Shown here piece by piece: positions 9,751 through 18,549 of a stretch of 64,000 nucleotides of DNA. The notes beneath the pieces were generated by a model. It had not been told where the DNA came from and did not search any database. It saw nothing but the letters and a program-made list of their open reading frames with translations. The DNA comes from Phycisphaeraceae bacterium (GTDB taxonomy: Bacteria > Planctomycetota > Phycisphaerae > Phycisphaerales > Zrk34), in NCBI GenBank assembly GCA_028282685.1, contig JANQHK010000094.1, forward strand, positions 28,064-92,063, given 5' to 3'. A program made the position numbers and the translations under genes. Position 1 is the stretch's first letter, and every line of letters begins with the position of its first letter.

Positions 9751-11310
9751 TTACCCGCCGTTGTCACCGTTACCGCCGTCGCGCAGTTCGCCGGCCAGGG
9801 CTCGCAAACCTTCCACGCGCTCCCGGATATCCTTGAAGCCGAGGTTGACCTGCGCGATTTGCGAGGCGACCTTGCCCGCTTCCTGCGCCAAGGCCAAGTC
9901 CTTGTCACGACGGGCCTTGCCTTCCAGTGCGTCCATCAGGTTGTAACGCAGCGCCAGGGCGAGGGCGTCGTCATCGGTCGGATGCATTTCGATGCCGTCG
10001 CGGAAGCTGTCGATCGCTTCATCCCACCAGTTCTTGGCCGCAAAGGACTCGCCCAGGTACCGCAGCGATGCGGCGCGGTGTTTGGGATCGGAACGGGCCT
10101 CCTGGAACGAACCGATCGCCGCGTCGTGATCGTGCATCGCGAACTGGCGACGGCCCAGTTCAAAGCGCAAGCTCATGTCGGTGGGGTAATTCTTCACGCG
10201 ATCGGTGTATTCATCCAACTCGAACTTGATCTGCTTGGTCGCCAGTTGGCGCATTTCGCTTTTGAGCGCTTCGTCGCTGGGCGTCTCGTCCAGTCGCGTC
10301 CGCATTTCACGCAGGGTGCGGCGAAACTGCTTGATGAGCACATCGCCCTTGTGCATCTTGAAACGGTACTGCTCGGTATCAGTGAAAAGTTCTTCGAGCA
10401 GCTTGACCGCTTCGGCTTCCGCCTTTTCCTCTTCCTTATCGAGCAGGGCGCGAACGAGCTTGTACTTCATGTCCGGATCGTCCGGATTCTCGGCCAGATC
10501 GTGACGGGCCCGCTTGATCATCTGCTCCTTGGCGACTTCGGTCTTGGCGATCGCCTCTTCCTGGGCGGCTTCAACCTGACCTTTCAGGTCCTTGACGGAC
10601 TTACGGAAACCGCCGCCCTCATCGTACTGGCCCTGCATGATGGTGCGTTCGGCCTCGAGTGTTTTCAATTCGCGAGCCAGCGCCATGTTCTGCGGGTCCA
10701 TCACCAGCGCCAGCCGACAGGCGTCGGCGGCCTTGTCAAAGGCGCCGATCTGGGCGAAAAAATCGCGCGCCTTGATGTAGACGGCTTTGGCCGGTTTCTT
10801 GGCGATGCGGTTGGCCTCGACAACGTGTTCACCCAGCCAGAACGCCACCTCTTCCAATTCCGCCTTGGCCGCATGCTCCATGGCCGACAGGACATGGGCG
10901 GCGTTGAGCGGGTCCTTGGCCCACTTGTATTCCGCCTCGAGCATCTTCTCGACCGAATGTTTTCCAGAGACCGGCGGCTTATCGAGGAACCCGGCCGGCT
11001 TGCCGCCGGTGGCCTTGCGCTTGGCCGCCACTTCGTGCAGCGCTTCGTGCTGCTCCATCCGATCCGGGTCAAAACGCAAGCCGTTGAGCAGGCATTGAAT
11101 GGCGTAATCGTACTGCCGGGAGTCGGCCACGGTCTTGGCCCGATCAAACCAGGCCCGGGCCTTGCGCGGATCGCGCATGTATTGGTCGCCGCCCGATTCG
11201 GATTCGCCGCCGGAATCGGAATCGCCGTCTCCCGAGCCGCTTCCACCGTTTGTGGTGACGCTGGTGTCGGATTCACTGTCAGACTTGTTTTTTTTCTTGA
11301 AAAATGCCAC
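9751..11310 (-). CDS. TPR-repeat protein with acidic, low-complexity N-terminus
   Basis: About 519 residues, function unknown. After a short basic start (FFKKKNK) comes a Ser/Asp/Gly-rich acidic linker (about residues 10-42), then TPR-like helical repeats (YDYAIQCLLNGLRFDPD, FDKAADACRLALVMDPQN), a central charged coiled-coil-like stretch, and further TPRs near the C-terminus (HDAAIGSFQEARSDPK, WDEAIDSFRDGIEMHPT). GTG 11310 is preferred because the in-frame ATG at 11376 would translate a 9-bp tandem repeat into a Pro/Gly-rich leader. A run of eight A residues follows the start and could permit slippage. No signal peptide, so probably cytoplasmic. Confidence 0.75.
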   Translation of the reverse strand: MAFFKKKNKSDSESDTSVTTNGGSGSGDGDSDSGGESESGGDQYMRDPRKARAWFDRAKTVADSRQYDYAIQCLLNGLRFDPDRMEQHEALHEVAAKRKATGGKPAGFLDKPPVSGKHSVEKMLEAEYKWAKDPLNAAHVLSAMEHAAKAELEEVAFWLGEHVVEANRIAKKPAKAVYIKARDFFAQIGAFDKAADACRLALVMDPQNMALARELKTLEAERTIMQGQYDEGGGFRKSVKDLKGQVEAAQEEAIAKTEVAKEQMIKRARHDLAENPDDPDMKYKLVRALLDKEEEKAEAEAVKLLEELFTDTEQYRFKMHKGDVLIKQFRRTLREMRTRLDETPSDEALKSEMRQLATKQIKFELDEYTDRVKNYPTDMSLRFELGRRQFAMHDHDAAIGSFQEARSDPKHRAASLRYLGESFAAKNWWDEAIDSFRDGIEMHPTDDDALALALRYNLMDALEGKARRDKDLALAQEAGKVASQIAQVNLGFKDIRERVEGLRALAGELRDGGNGDNGG

Positions 11311-11330
11311 GGTGGGATGCTTCCAAGGGG

Positions 11331-11366
11331 TTCCGGGGATTCCGGGGGTTTCGGAGATTCCGGGGC
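11331..11366. repeat. 9-bp tandem repeat (TTCCGGGGN units)
   Basis: Four degenerate units of nine bases (ttccgggga, ttccggggg, tttcggaga, ttccggggc) lie just upstream of the preferred start of the TPR gene. The period is a multiple of three, so the repeat could be read in frame if translation began at 11376. Confidence 0.6.
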
Positions 11367-11445
11367 GGGTCGCCAATTCGCCCCAGCGGGGGCAGTATTA
11401 ATCTAGAGTTTTAACCACGTTTGTCAAAACGACTCTCCAAGCGAA

Positions 11446-11473
11446 TTGCCCCATCGGGGCGGTTACCTATTAT
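11446..11473 (+). promoter_or_regulatory. Candidate sigma70-type promoter for def
   Basis: TTGCCC (11446-11451), a 16-nt spacer, then TATTAT (11468-11473). Transcription would begin near 11480, at or one base before the def ATG at 11481, which predicts a leaderless mRNA. No Shine-Dalgarno sequence precedes the ATG, in agreement. Confidence 0.45.
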
Positions 11474-11480
11474 AGTGCAA

Positions 11481-12002
11481 ATGCAGGTCGAACCGGAAAA
11501 GCTCGCCATTATCCACTACCCGCATCCGGCTTTGCGCCGAGAATGCCGACCGATCCAGACCATCGACGAGTCGGTGGTCGCCGTGGCGCAGCGCATGCTC
11601 GAACTGATGCACGAAAGCGGTGGCGTGGGGCTGGCGGCGCCGCAGGTCGCTCTCGACTGGCGACTGTTCGTCGCCAATCCGACCGGAGAGTCCAAAGACG
11701 ATCGCATCTTCATCAATCCCCGGTTGTCCGAACCCTCGACGGAAACCGAGCCGCACGAGGAGGGCTGTCTGAGCATCCCCTCCGTGACCGGGCAGATCAT
11801 GCGGCCTCGAGCGATCACCGTCACCGCCCAAGACGAACTCGGCCAGGCCTTCACCCTCCGCAGCGACGAACTGGCCGCTCGCATCTGGCAGCACGAGACC
11901 GACCATCTCGATGGCGTGCTGATTCTCGACCGGATGAACCGGATGGACAAAATGGCCAACCGGCGGGCCCTTCAGGAACTGGAAGCGGCGTTCAAGATGT
12001 GA
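11481..12002 (+). CDS. def: Peptide deformylase
   Basis: Metal-dependent removal of the formyl group from nascent N-termini. 173 residues from ATG 11481, with the three family motifs: GVGLAAPQ (49-56), EEGCLS with the metal-binding Cys96, and HETDH (138-142) supplying two His ligands and the catalytic Glu. The frame stays open upstream to TTG 11421, but that extension does not resemble the family; GTG 11475 is also possible. The substrate-generating enzyme gene fmt is next door but convergent, not in an operon with def as in many bacteria. Confidence 0.95.
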   Translation: MQVEPEKLAIIHYPHPALRRECRPIQTIDESVVAVAQRMLELMHESGGVGLAAPQVALDWRLFVANPTGESKDDRIFINPRLSEPSTETEPHEEGCLSIPSVTGQIMRPRAITVTAQDELGQAFTLRSDELAARIWQHETDHLDGVLILDRMNRMDKMANRRALQELEAAFKM

Positions 12003-12053
12003 ATGGTGTTTTGTTGCGACAGTCGCGCTGCAAAGCGATCCGGAACCGTTGGA

Positions 12054-12983
12054 TTATCCAACCAGCCGAGCTTCCGGCGGGATCGTGCGGCCGCGCTCGT
12101 AATCGGCCCAGCGCATCGCGCGCTTGCCGGGGGATTGCACCTCGAGCAACTGGACCGCCCCTCTTCCGCACGCAATCACTCCCCCACCGAGCAATTGGCC
12201 TGGGGCGCCATTTCCCGCGGCCGGCGCAGCGCGGCAGAGTTTCAAGGTCGCATCCGTATCCTGTTCAACACCCGCCCATCGCACCGACACACCCGGCCAG
12301 GGTGACAAACCATTGATCCGGCAGCGCACCGTATCCGCATCGTCAGAAAAATCGATACGCCCATCGGCCCGGCCCAGCTTCGGCGCCACGGTGGCCTGCG
12401 CTTCGTCCTGTTCGATTTCCTCGGCCGTGCCCGCGGCCAGTTGTTCCAGCACATCAAGCATCAGTTCCGGGCCCATCGCCGCCAGACGATCGTGCAATTC
12501 GCCTGCGGTTTCGGTCGGTTCGATGCGCGTCGGTTGTCGGCCCAGCATCGCCCCGGCATCCATCTTCGGCGCGATGCGTATGACCGTGTTGCCCGTTTCG
12601 GTTTCCCCGTTCAGGATCGCCCAGTGGATCGGCCCGGCGCCGCGGTATTTCGGCAGCAGCGAAGCGTGCAGGTTCACCGAGCCCAGCAGCGGCAGGTTCG
12701 CCAGTGCCTTTTTGATGTACTGACCGAACGCAATCACCACAATCGCCGTCGGCTCCACCCCACGAATCGTTTCAATCACCCGTGCGTCGTTGCAGTTGTC
12801 CGGCTTGATCAGCGGCAATCCCTGATCCGCCGCCCATTGACCGATCGGCGGCGCGGCGAGATGCCGGCGACGGCCGGCCGGGCGCTCCGGCTGCGTGACC
12901 ACCAACGGCACCTCGTGACGCCGATGCAATTGCTCCAGCGTCGGTAGTCCAAAAGCGCCGGCTCCCATGAAAACGATTCGCAT
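12054..12983 (-). CDS. fmt: Methionyl-tRNA formyltransferase
   Basis: Formylates initiator Met-tRNA using 10-formyl-tetrahydrofolate. Of normal length at 309 residues. It starts MRIVFMGAGAFGLPTLEQL, then NLHASLLPKYRGAGP with the catalytic Asn and His, and IAPKMDAGAML with the catalytic Asp. A C-terminal OB-like region follows from about residue 205. Convergent with def across a 51-bp gap. Confidence 0.95.
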   Translation of the reverse strand: MRIVFMGAGAFGLPTLEQLHRRHEVPLVVTQPERPAGRRRHLAAPPIGQWAADQGLPLIKPDNCNDARVIETIRGVEPTAIVVIAFGQYIKKALANLPLLGSVNLHASLLPKYRGAGPIHWAILNGETETGNTVIRIAPKMDAGAMLGRQPTRIEPTETAGELHDRLAAMGPELMLDVLEQLAAGTAEEIEQDEAQATVAPKLGRADGRIDFSDDADTVRCRINGLSPWPGVSVRWAGVEQDTDATLKLCRAAPAAGNGAPGQLLGGGVIACGRGAVQLLEVQSPGKRAMRWADYERGRTIPPEARLVG

Positions 12984-13051
12984 GCGGTTACGTTAAACCC
13001 CGCTCCGCGCAGCGGCAAGCCAACAGGACGAACCTGAATCCGCCAAGGTCC

Positions 13052-13083
13052 GAATCAACAATCCATCGAATAACCAATCGACT
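13052..13083. repeat. 8-bp-period repeat array, degenerate copy
   Basis: Octamers gaatcaac, aatccatc, gaataacc and aatcgact run up to the stop codon of the 3D-domain gene. On the opposite strand they read like the arrays at 16695-16742 and 52552-52690 (gttgattc, ggttattc). This is a weak copy, assigned by that resemblance. Confidence 0.4.
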
Positions 13084-13780
13084 ACTCCCCCACGCGCTCC
13101 CAGACCATCACGTCGAGATACCGGATGCCCCACTGGCGGGCCTGCTTGTGGGAAGGGAAATAAAGATCCAATCGGTAGCCCTTGATCTTGCCGCCGCGAT
13201 CGAGCACGGGCACGGGCTTGTCGCCGGCGTAACCGGGAATCGAAACCAGCGTTCCGAACGGGAGCAGGTTCGTATCCGCCGCGACGAGCTTGCCGCCGTT
13301 GATCCAGACGGGATAGCCCGATGCGGTTTTCCCATCGGCATGGCGCCCGCAGCACCGCGAGCAGGAGCAATATCCCGTCACGCGCATCCGAATCGTCTTG
13401 ACCGGTCGGACTGCTTTGCCATTGAACATGACCGGCAAGGTCTCGGCTTGCTCTATAAACGGTGCTGTGGGTGTCAACGTGGTGGTCGGTGCCGTGGGTC
13501 TCTCGGGCAGGGGCAAGGGTTCGGCCGCGAAGGGCTCGGGCTGGACGAATGCCGCAGCAGCGAACGACCCGGGCTCGCTCGGCTCCAGCATGCGCAATGC
13601 CGGGGGCGCCTCACCGACAACGTTCCGCTGCGCGACGATGAGCATGCCTGCCGTGACGGCGCACACGACCAGCAGCGCCAACAGCACCAGCCGCAGACGA
13701 AACGGCCTCGGGCGGCGACGTCGAAGTGCAACCGACAACAAAGTGCGCTGTCGCTGTGACCATCGACGGGTTGAAGACAT
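13082..13780 (-). CDS. Membrane-anchored 3D-domain protein (putative murein-acting)
   Basis: 232 residues. A basic N-terminus and one hydrophobic segment (about 28-48) form a signal anchor, then a Pro/Ala-rich linker to about 115, then a 3D domain named for three conserved Asp: AADTNLLPFGT, VLDRGGKI and YRLDLYF. This double-psi barrel is shared with the C-terminus of lytic transglycosylase MltA and with Rpf/YuiC-type proteins, so an action on peptidoglycan in the periplasm is inferred. A Cys-rich GYCSCSRCCG stretch precedes the domain, as is common in these proteins. It has its own promoter candidate at 13889-13916. Confidence 0.85.
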   Translation of the reverse strand: MSSTRRWSQRQRTLLSVALRRRRPRPFRLRLVLLALLVVCAVTAGMLIVAQRNVVGEAPPALRMLEPSEPGSFAAAAFVQPEPFAAEPLPLPERPTAPTTTLTPTAPFIEQAETLPVMFNGKAVRPVKTIRMRVTGYCSCSRCCGRHADGKTASGYPVWINGGKLVAADTNLLPFGTLVSIPGYAGDKPVPVLDRGGKIKGYRLDLYFPSHKQARQWGIRYLDVMVWERVGE

Positions 13781-13888
13781 GGCGAGCGGCCTCCGGGGCC
13801 GGTTGGCCCACGGCGTTGGGGAGCGTCTCTTTTCCTTGCACTCAGCTGACCGCGGCGGACCGGACCGGCTCGATCAGCAAAGTCGGGA

Positions 13889-13916
13889 ATCGTACATCGT
13901 GCGTGCAGGCAGTCAA
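13889..13916 (-). promoter_or_regulatory. Candidate sigma70-type promoter for the 3D-domain gene
   Basis: On the minus strand TTGACT (13916-13911), a 16-nt spacer, then TACGAT (13894-13889). It predicts a 5' leader of about 100 nt before ATG 13780. The rest of the 252-bp gap (13781-14032) shows no other clear feature. Confidence 0.5.
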
Positions 13917-14032
13917 GAGAAAAGCACCCCCATTAAAAAATTTAATTTCGCCTCCCTGATTTATAGCGGAATTCGGGCAGGTTTAGGACTTCCAAAGTCC
14001 ACCGGGAGGCCCGAGCAATGAAAAAGTGATAC

Positions 14033-14731
14033 TCAGGAAGAGCTTTGCGGGGCGATGGTGTCGCTTGGCTTTTTCAGGCGGGTCTCGATCTTCACCAGAA
14101 CCTGGGCGATGCCGTCCATGCGGGGATTGATTTGCAGCGCGCGCTGGTAACAGCGGGCTGCGGAGGGCAGGTCTTCCATCTGGGCGTAACAATGGCCCAT
14201 CCCGGCCAAGGCGCCGAAATGGATCGGCACCAGTTCGACCGCCGACAGGCAGTCTTCCAGTGCCTTGGCGTATTCCTCGAGCAGGTAGTGGGCGATGGCA
14301 CACTGATTCAATGCTTCGGCAAAGTTGGGATCGACCTGAATTGCGCGGTGGAAGTGATCCAGTGACTGCGGCAGGTCGTTTTGGTTCAAGGCGTTTAGGC
14401 CGCGCTTAAAAAACGGCAACGCCTTGGCGTTGCCGGATCGAAACCAGATGGACCACAAAGCGTGTTCGGCCATTTGCGACAGTTGTGTATCCTCGTCGCG
14501 TAACACGTGGGCCAGACAATCGGTACATTTTCGACAACCGACCAGCCCCAACGTCAGGCAGACCACCTTGCGCACATCCAGCGAACCGTAATGCAGCAGT
14601 TGGCAGAGTTGTCCGGAGGTCCAGCGCAGCTTGACCGCTTCAGCGAGTGCGTGCGCCTCGCCCTGCTCGAGCAGAGGCAATACGACATGCATAAAATTTT
14701 CACTGTCGACCGGAGAACACTTCATGAACAC
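14033..14731 (-). CDS. HEAT-like and TPR repeat protein
   Basis: 232 residues, unknown role. The N-terminal half (about 15-100) looks like HEAT-type helices (LDVRKVVCLTLGLVGCRKCTD, MAEHALWSIWF). The second half carries about three TPRs (LPQSLDHFHRAIQVDPNF, YAKALEDCLSAVELVP, LPSAARCYQRALQINPRM). No signal peptide or membrane segment, so a cytoplasmic scaffold is likely. It is divergent from the leuA leader. Confidence 0.75.
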   Translation of the reverse strand: MFMKCSPVDSENFMHVVLPLLEQGEAHALAEAVKLRWTSGQLCQLLHYGSLDVRKVVCLTLGLVGCRKCTDCLAHVLRDEDTQLSQMAEHALWSIWFRSGNAKALPFFKRGLNALNQNDLPQSLDHFHRAIQVDPNFAEALNQCAIAHYLLEEYAKALEDCLSAVELVPIHFGALAGMGHCYAQMEDLPSAARCYQRALQINPRMDGIAQVLVKIETRLKKPSDTIAPQSSS

Positions 14732-14825
14732 AACTCGCCAATGTGCGTCGTCCGATCCGCGATAGGAACATCCATGTCTGCGGACCCGTGATGTCTAAAC
14801 GATAGGCCCGCGATGGGGTGTTGTC

Positions 14826-14858
14826 CAAAAACCGCGGTTTTCACGCTTTCAAGGCGTG
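14826..14858. promoter_or_regulatory. Palindrome and adjacent hairpin in the 14732-15127 gap
   Basis: The 396-bp stretch between the HEAT/TPR gene and leuA holds a 14-bp palindrome AAAACCGCGGTTTT (about 14826-14839), immediately followed by a TCACGC/GCGTGA hairpin (about 14840-14858). The leuA promoter, leader peptide and attenuator come after it. The palindrome could be an operator or a bidirectional terminator; its function is unknown. Confidence 0.4.
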
Positions 14859-14888
14859 ATCGGCCCCGAATTGTCCTTTCATACCCTC

Positions 14889-14916
14889 TTGACCACTTCA
14901 GGCAGGCCGGTACACT
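14889..14916 (+). promoter_or_regulatory. Candidate sigma70-type promoter of the leuA leader
   Basis: TTGACC (14889-14894), a 16-nt spacer, then TACACT (14911-14916). The predicted start is about 14922-14924, at the ATG of the leader peptide, so that peptide would be translated from a leaderless or nearly leaderless RNA. Confidence 0.6.
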
Positions 14917-14923
14917 GATTGCC

Positions 14924-15001
14924 ATGCATTCGATCCAGGCCCCAATCCTGTCTCTACGGCTTCTAAGCGGCACGCTTGGCGGGCTGCGGCGATGGCGTTG
15001 A
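14924..15001 (+). CDS. leuL: Leucine-rich leader peptide of leuA
   Basis: A 25-codon frame from ATG 14924 to TGA 14999-15001. Six of its codons are Leu: codons 9, 11, 13, 14, 18 and 21, four of them within codons 9-14 (14948-14965), two being CTA. It also has two Ile codons. It is followed by mutually exclusive RNA pairings and a strong terminator before leuA, the classical arrangement for amino-acid-specific attenuation. No Shine-Dalgarno is visible, in line with the predicted leaderless start. It is unlikely to work as a protein; translation speed is the signal. The name leuL is used by analogy only. Confidence 0.65.
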   Translation: MHSIQAPILSLRLLSGTLGGLRRWR

Positions 15002-15049
15002 TCGGGCCTGTGAACCGGATTTCCCCTTGCCCCCCCGCCCCGACCGCCA
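14993..15049 (+). promoter_or_regulatory. Candidate antiterminator helix of the leuA attenuator
   Basis: TGGCG (14993-14997) can pair with CGCCA (15045-15049), and inside it TCGGG (15002-15006) with CCCGA (15039-15043). The two helices nest and take up the 5' arm of the terminator. The left arm spans the leader stop codon: a ribosome that finishes the leader would cover it, while one stalled at Leu codons 11-14 would leave it free. Confidence 0.55.
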
Positions 15050-15073
15050 CGCCCGGCCGGGGTTTTTTCTTTT
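15038..15073 (+). terminator. Intrinsic terminator (attenuator) upstream of leuA
   Basis: Stem CCCCGACC (15038-15045) with GGCCGGGG (15055-15062), seven pairs with one A-C mismatch, a 9-nt loop, then six T, one C and four T. It lies 54 bp before the leuA ATG, so it must be bypassed for leuA expression. Confidence 0.7.
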
Positions 15074-15127
15074 CACCATCCCCTCGCAGTCGATAAGCAT
15101 ACGGCCGAAACGATACGGAGCAGCATC

Positions 15128-16693
<1,566 letters not shown>

Positions 16694-16694
16694 G

Positions 16695-16742
16695 TTGGTT
16701 GATTCGTTAATTCGTTAACTCGTTAATTGGTTATTTCGTTGG
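16695..16742. repeat. 8-bp-period tandem repeat array
   Basis: Six octamers begin one base after the leuA stop: ttggttga, ttcgttaa, ttcgttaa, ctcgttaa, ttggttat, ttcgttgg. The same octamer family recurs at 52552-52690 and, degenerate, at 13052-13083. Confidence 0.7.
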
Positions 16743-16753
16743 ATCGTCCCAAG

Positions 16754-16782
16754 CCCCGCCGTTTACGGCGGGGTGTTTCTTT
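16754..16782 (+). terminator. Intrinsic terminator after leuA
   Basis: Perfect stem CCCCGCCG (16754-16761) / CGGCGGGG (16766-16773) with loop TTTA, followed by a T-rich tail TGTTTCTTT. Confidence 0.85.
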
Positions 16783-16797
16783 GGATACGTTAATCGG

Positions 16798-16819
16798 CAT
16801 GGCCACTTCAGTGGCCATG
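16798..16819. repeat. Perfect inverted repeat at the 3' end of the next gene
   Basis: Nine-base arms CATGGCCAC / GTGGCCATG around a TTCA loop. It straddles the stop codon of the minus-strand gene ending at 16808. No U-run follows on either strand, so the role is unclear; a structural 3' end or a protein-binding site is possible. Confidence 0.55.
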
Positions 16820-17566
16820 GGAGAACCCTGTGTGAGGCGCCATCCCGACTATATCGCGATCGGGGGCCGCGATATCGCGTGGTTTTTCCCCAACGATGCG
16901 GGTTGGCGGGATCGAAACAGGACCGTGCGGTCCTTCCACTCCGCCGATATGCAGTTTTCCCCCTACTAATTCTCTGTATGAAAGATCAAAAAATATTAGG
17001 AATCCATCCTGAGGATAGTCGTTAGTAAATGATCCGGGAGTCCGCGACATCGGATATTTGCCAGGCGCCTCAGCATAGTCGTCAAGACGAGCAAACACAT
17101 ATCCCATCGATTTGTGTACGGTCCCTTTGAGCTCGATGGTGACCGCCATCGGATTGAATCGGTACTGTTTGAATTTGGCTTTGGACTCTGCCGTACCATA
17201 AGCAGGACCGGGATTAATACCGATGATCGCCGGTTTGGTATCCAGAACTGCATACTCGTAGCTGGATACCGTGGGTGAATGTCTCGTGATTTTTATCGGC
17301 CGCTCCAAGCCCGTCATAACAAAAAGACGCAGTTGTTCATCCGGGCTGTTTGGATTGATGTAAATGTTCACACGGGGATGATGCTTCGGTTCTACCGGAT
17401 ACTTCTTGTAGCCATCTTGGTTCGGATTTTCAAGGAACACGCCCGTGTCAGTGGTGGGGGTATATATCAGGAGGCAATAGACGATCAAGGCAAACACAGA
17501 AATTCCGACGATGACGAAAAATGGAGCAAGGATGATTGATAGGATCGTGAATCTCTTTCGAGCCAT
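16808..17566 (-). CDS. Single-pass membrane protein of unknown function
   Basis: About 252 residues. The basic start MARKRF is followed by one hydrophobic segment (about 8-35), and the rest is probably periplasmic, with no domain I recognise. The start at 17566 is favoured by an upstream AAGG at suitable spacing and the charge pattern; ATG 17587 is the alternative. It follows the three-helix protein at 17594-17962 on the same strand and probably shares its transcript. Base composition is a little more AT-rich than its neighbours. Confidence 0.65.
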   Translation of the reverse strand: MARKRFTILSIILAPFFVIVGISVFALIVYCLLIYTPTTDTGVFLENPNQDGYKKYPVEPKHHPRVNIYINPNSPDEQLRLFVMTGLERPIKITRHSPTVSSYEYAVLDTKPAIIGINPGPAYGTAESKAKFKQYRFNPMAVTIELKGTVHKSMGYVFARLDDYAEAPGKYPMSRTPGSFTNDYPQDGFLIFFDLSYRELVGGKLHIGGVEGPHGPVSIPPTRIVGEKPRDIAAPDRDIVGMAPHTGFSHGH

Positions 17567-17593
17567 TTCAGAACCTTCATTGGGCATTTTCGA

Positions 17594-17962
17594 TCAGGGC
17601 ATCATCGGGACGTGCATTGCCACTATCACCACAACGATCCAGATGAATCCGAGCAACATGGCGGCGAAGTTGATCCATGTGCTCCAGAGGGCGGGGACAA
17701 ACGCCTGCTTGATCGAAACCATTACGATCAGCAGCACCGCCGCCACCCAAAGCCACGAGGTGTTGTAGATCAGAAGTGTCAGGGCGGGCAATTTGGTGCC
17801 GAACTCGGAAAAGATCTGAAAAAATCGGGGCAGAAGAAACAGATACATCACAGCGACGCACACCAGCGCAAACAAGCCCAGCACCAGACTGGTCACGTTC
17901 AACACGCGCCAATTCGATGCCCGGGAATCATCGACCGAAAGCTCTACTTTGGGATTTGACAT
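17594..17962 (-). CDS. Small three-helix membrane protein with a GspF-like loop
   Basis: 122 residues with hydrophobic segments at about 23-44, 62-82 and 93-117. The segment LPRFFQIFSEFGTKLPALT resembles the periplasmic loop of type II secretion GspF/PilC proteins (P-x-F-x-x-x-F-x-x-x-G-x-x-LP-x-LT). The protein is far too short to be a complete GspF. Similar small proteins are often labelled GspF-family by this motif alone. Function unknown. Confidence 0.65.
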   Translation of the reverse strand: MSNPKVELSVDDSRASNWRVLNVTSLVLGLFALVCVAVMYLFLLPRFFQIFSEFGTKLPALTLLIYNTSWLWVAAVLLIVMVSIKQAFVPALWSTWINFAAMLLGFIWIVVVIVAMHVPMMP

Positions 17963-18099
17963 GGTTCACCCGCATTTCATCATAACCGCACTGACACTCG
18001 GATAAAAGGCCGGCCCGGCCGTTCTGCGGGGTCCGTTGCGGTGCGGTACAATAACAGGTTGACGCTAAATATCGAACCATTCCACTCAGGGAGGCACCC

Positions 18100-18519
18100 A
18101 TGGCCGAGCCGACGAACAACGCGACCGTGATCGGGCCCGACACGAAGATCAAGGGCGAGATGAGTTTCGACAACAACTGCAAGCTGCTGGGGCGATTCGA
18201 GGGCACGATTCGTGCCAAGGGATCGCTGCACGTGGCCGAGGGAGCGGTCTGCCGCGCCGAGGTGAACACGACCAGCATTTCGATCGACGGTTCGGTCGAG
18301 GGCAACGTGACGGCGACGGACAAGATCCAGCTCAACGCCAAGAGCAAGATGACCGGCGACCTGGTGGCGGGCAAGCTGATCGTGGCCGAGGGAGCGACGT
18401 ATGACGGTCACGTGTCGGTCGGAGCGGAGGCGGTCAAGGCGGCCCAGGGCGGAGCGCGTCAGGGCAACGAATCGGGCAAGCAGCCGCAAGGTCAGCCCCA
18501 GCCGGCCGGCGCCAAGTAA
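18100..18519 (+). CDS. Bactofilin (polymer-forming cytoskeletal protein)
   Basis: 139 residues. The core (about 10-110) is the regular beta-helical bactofilin repeat, with alternating small residues and Gly turns (VIGPDTKIKGEMSF, LLGRFEGTIRAKGSLHV, ISIDGSVEGNVTA). A disordered Gly/Gln-rich tail follows. Bactofilins polymerise without nucleotide and often scaffold cell-wall or envelope enzymes. AGGGAGG at 18088-18094 is a good ribosome binding site for ATG 18100, and TACAAT at 18047-18052 is a possible -10 box. It is followed 30 bp later by a related zinc-ribbon protein. Confidence 0.9.
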   Translation: MAEPTNNATVIGPDTKIKGEMSFDNNCKLLGRFEGTIRAKGSLHVAEGAVCRAEVNTTSISIDGSVEGNVTATDKIQLNAKSKMTGDLVAGKLIVAEGATYDGHVSVGAEAVKAAQGGARQGNESGKQPQGQPQPAGAK

Positions 18520-18549
18520 AACATCTCCATCGTCACAGAACGCCCTTGC

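Noticed and set aside
9727..11406. A 559-codon plus-strand frame opposite the TPR gene
   Set aside because: Shadow of the minus-strand TPR gene, no plausible product.
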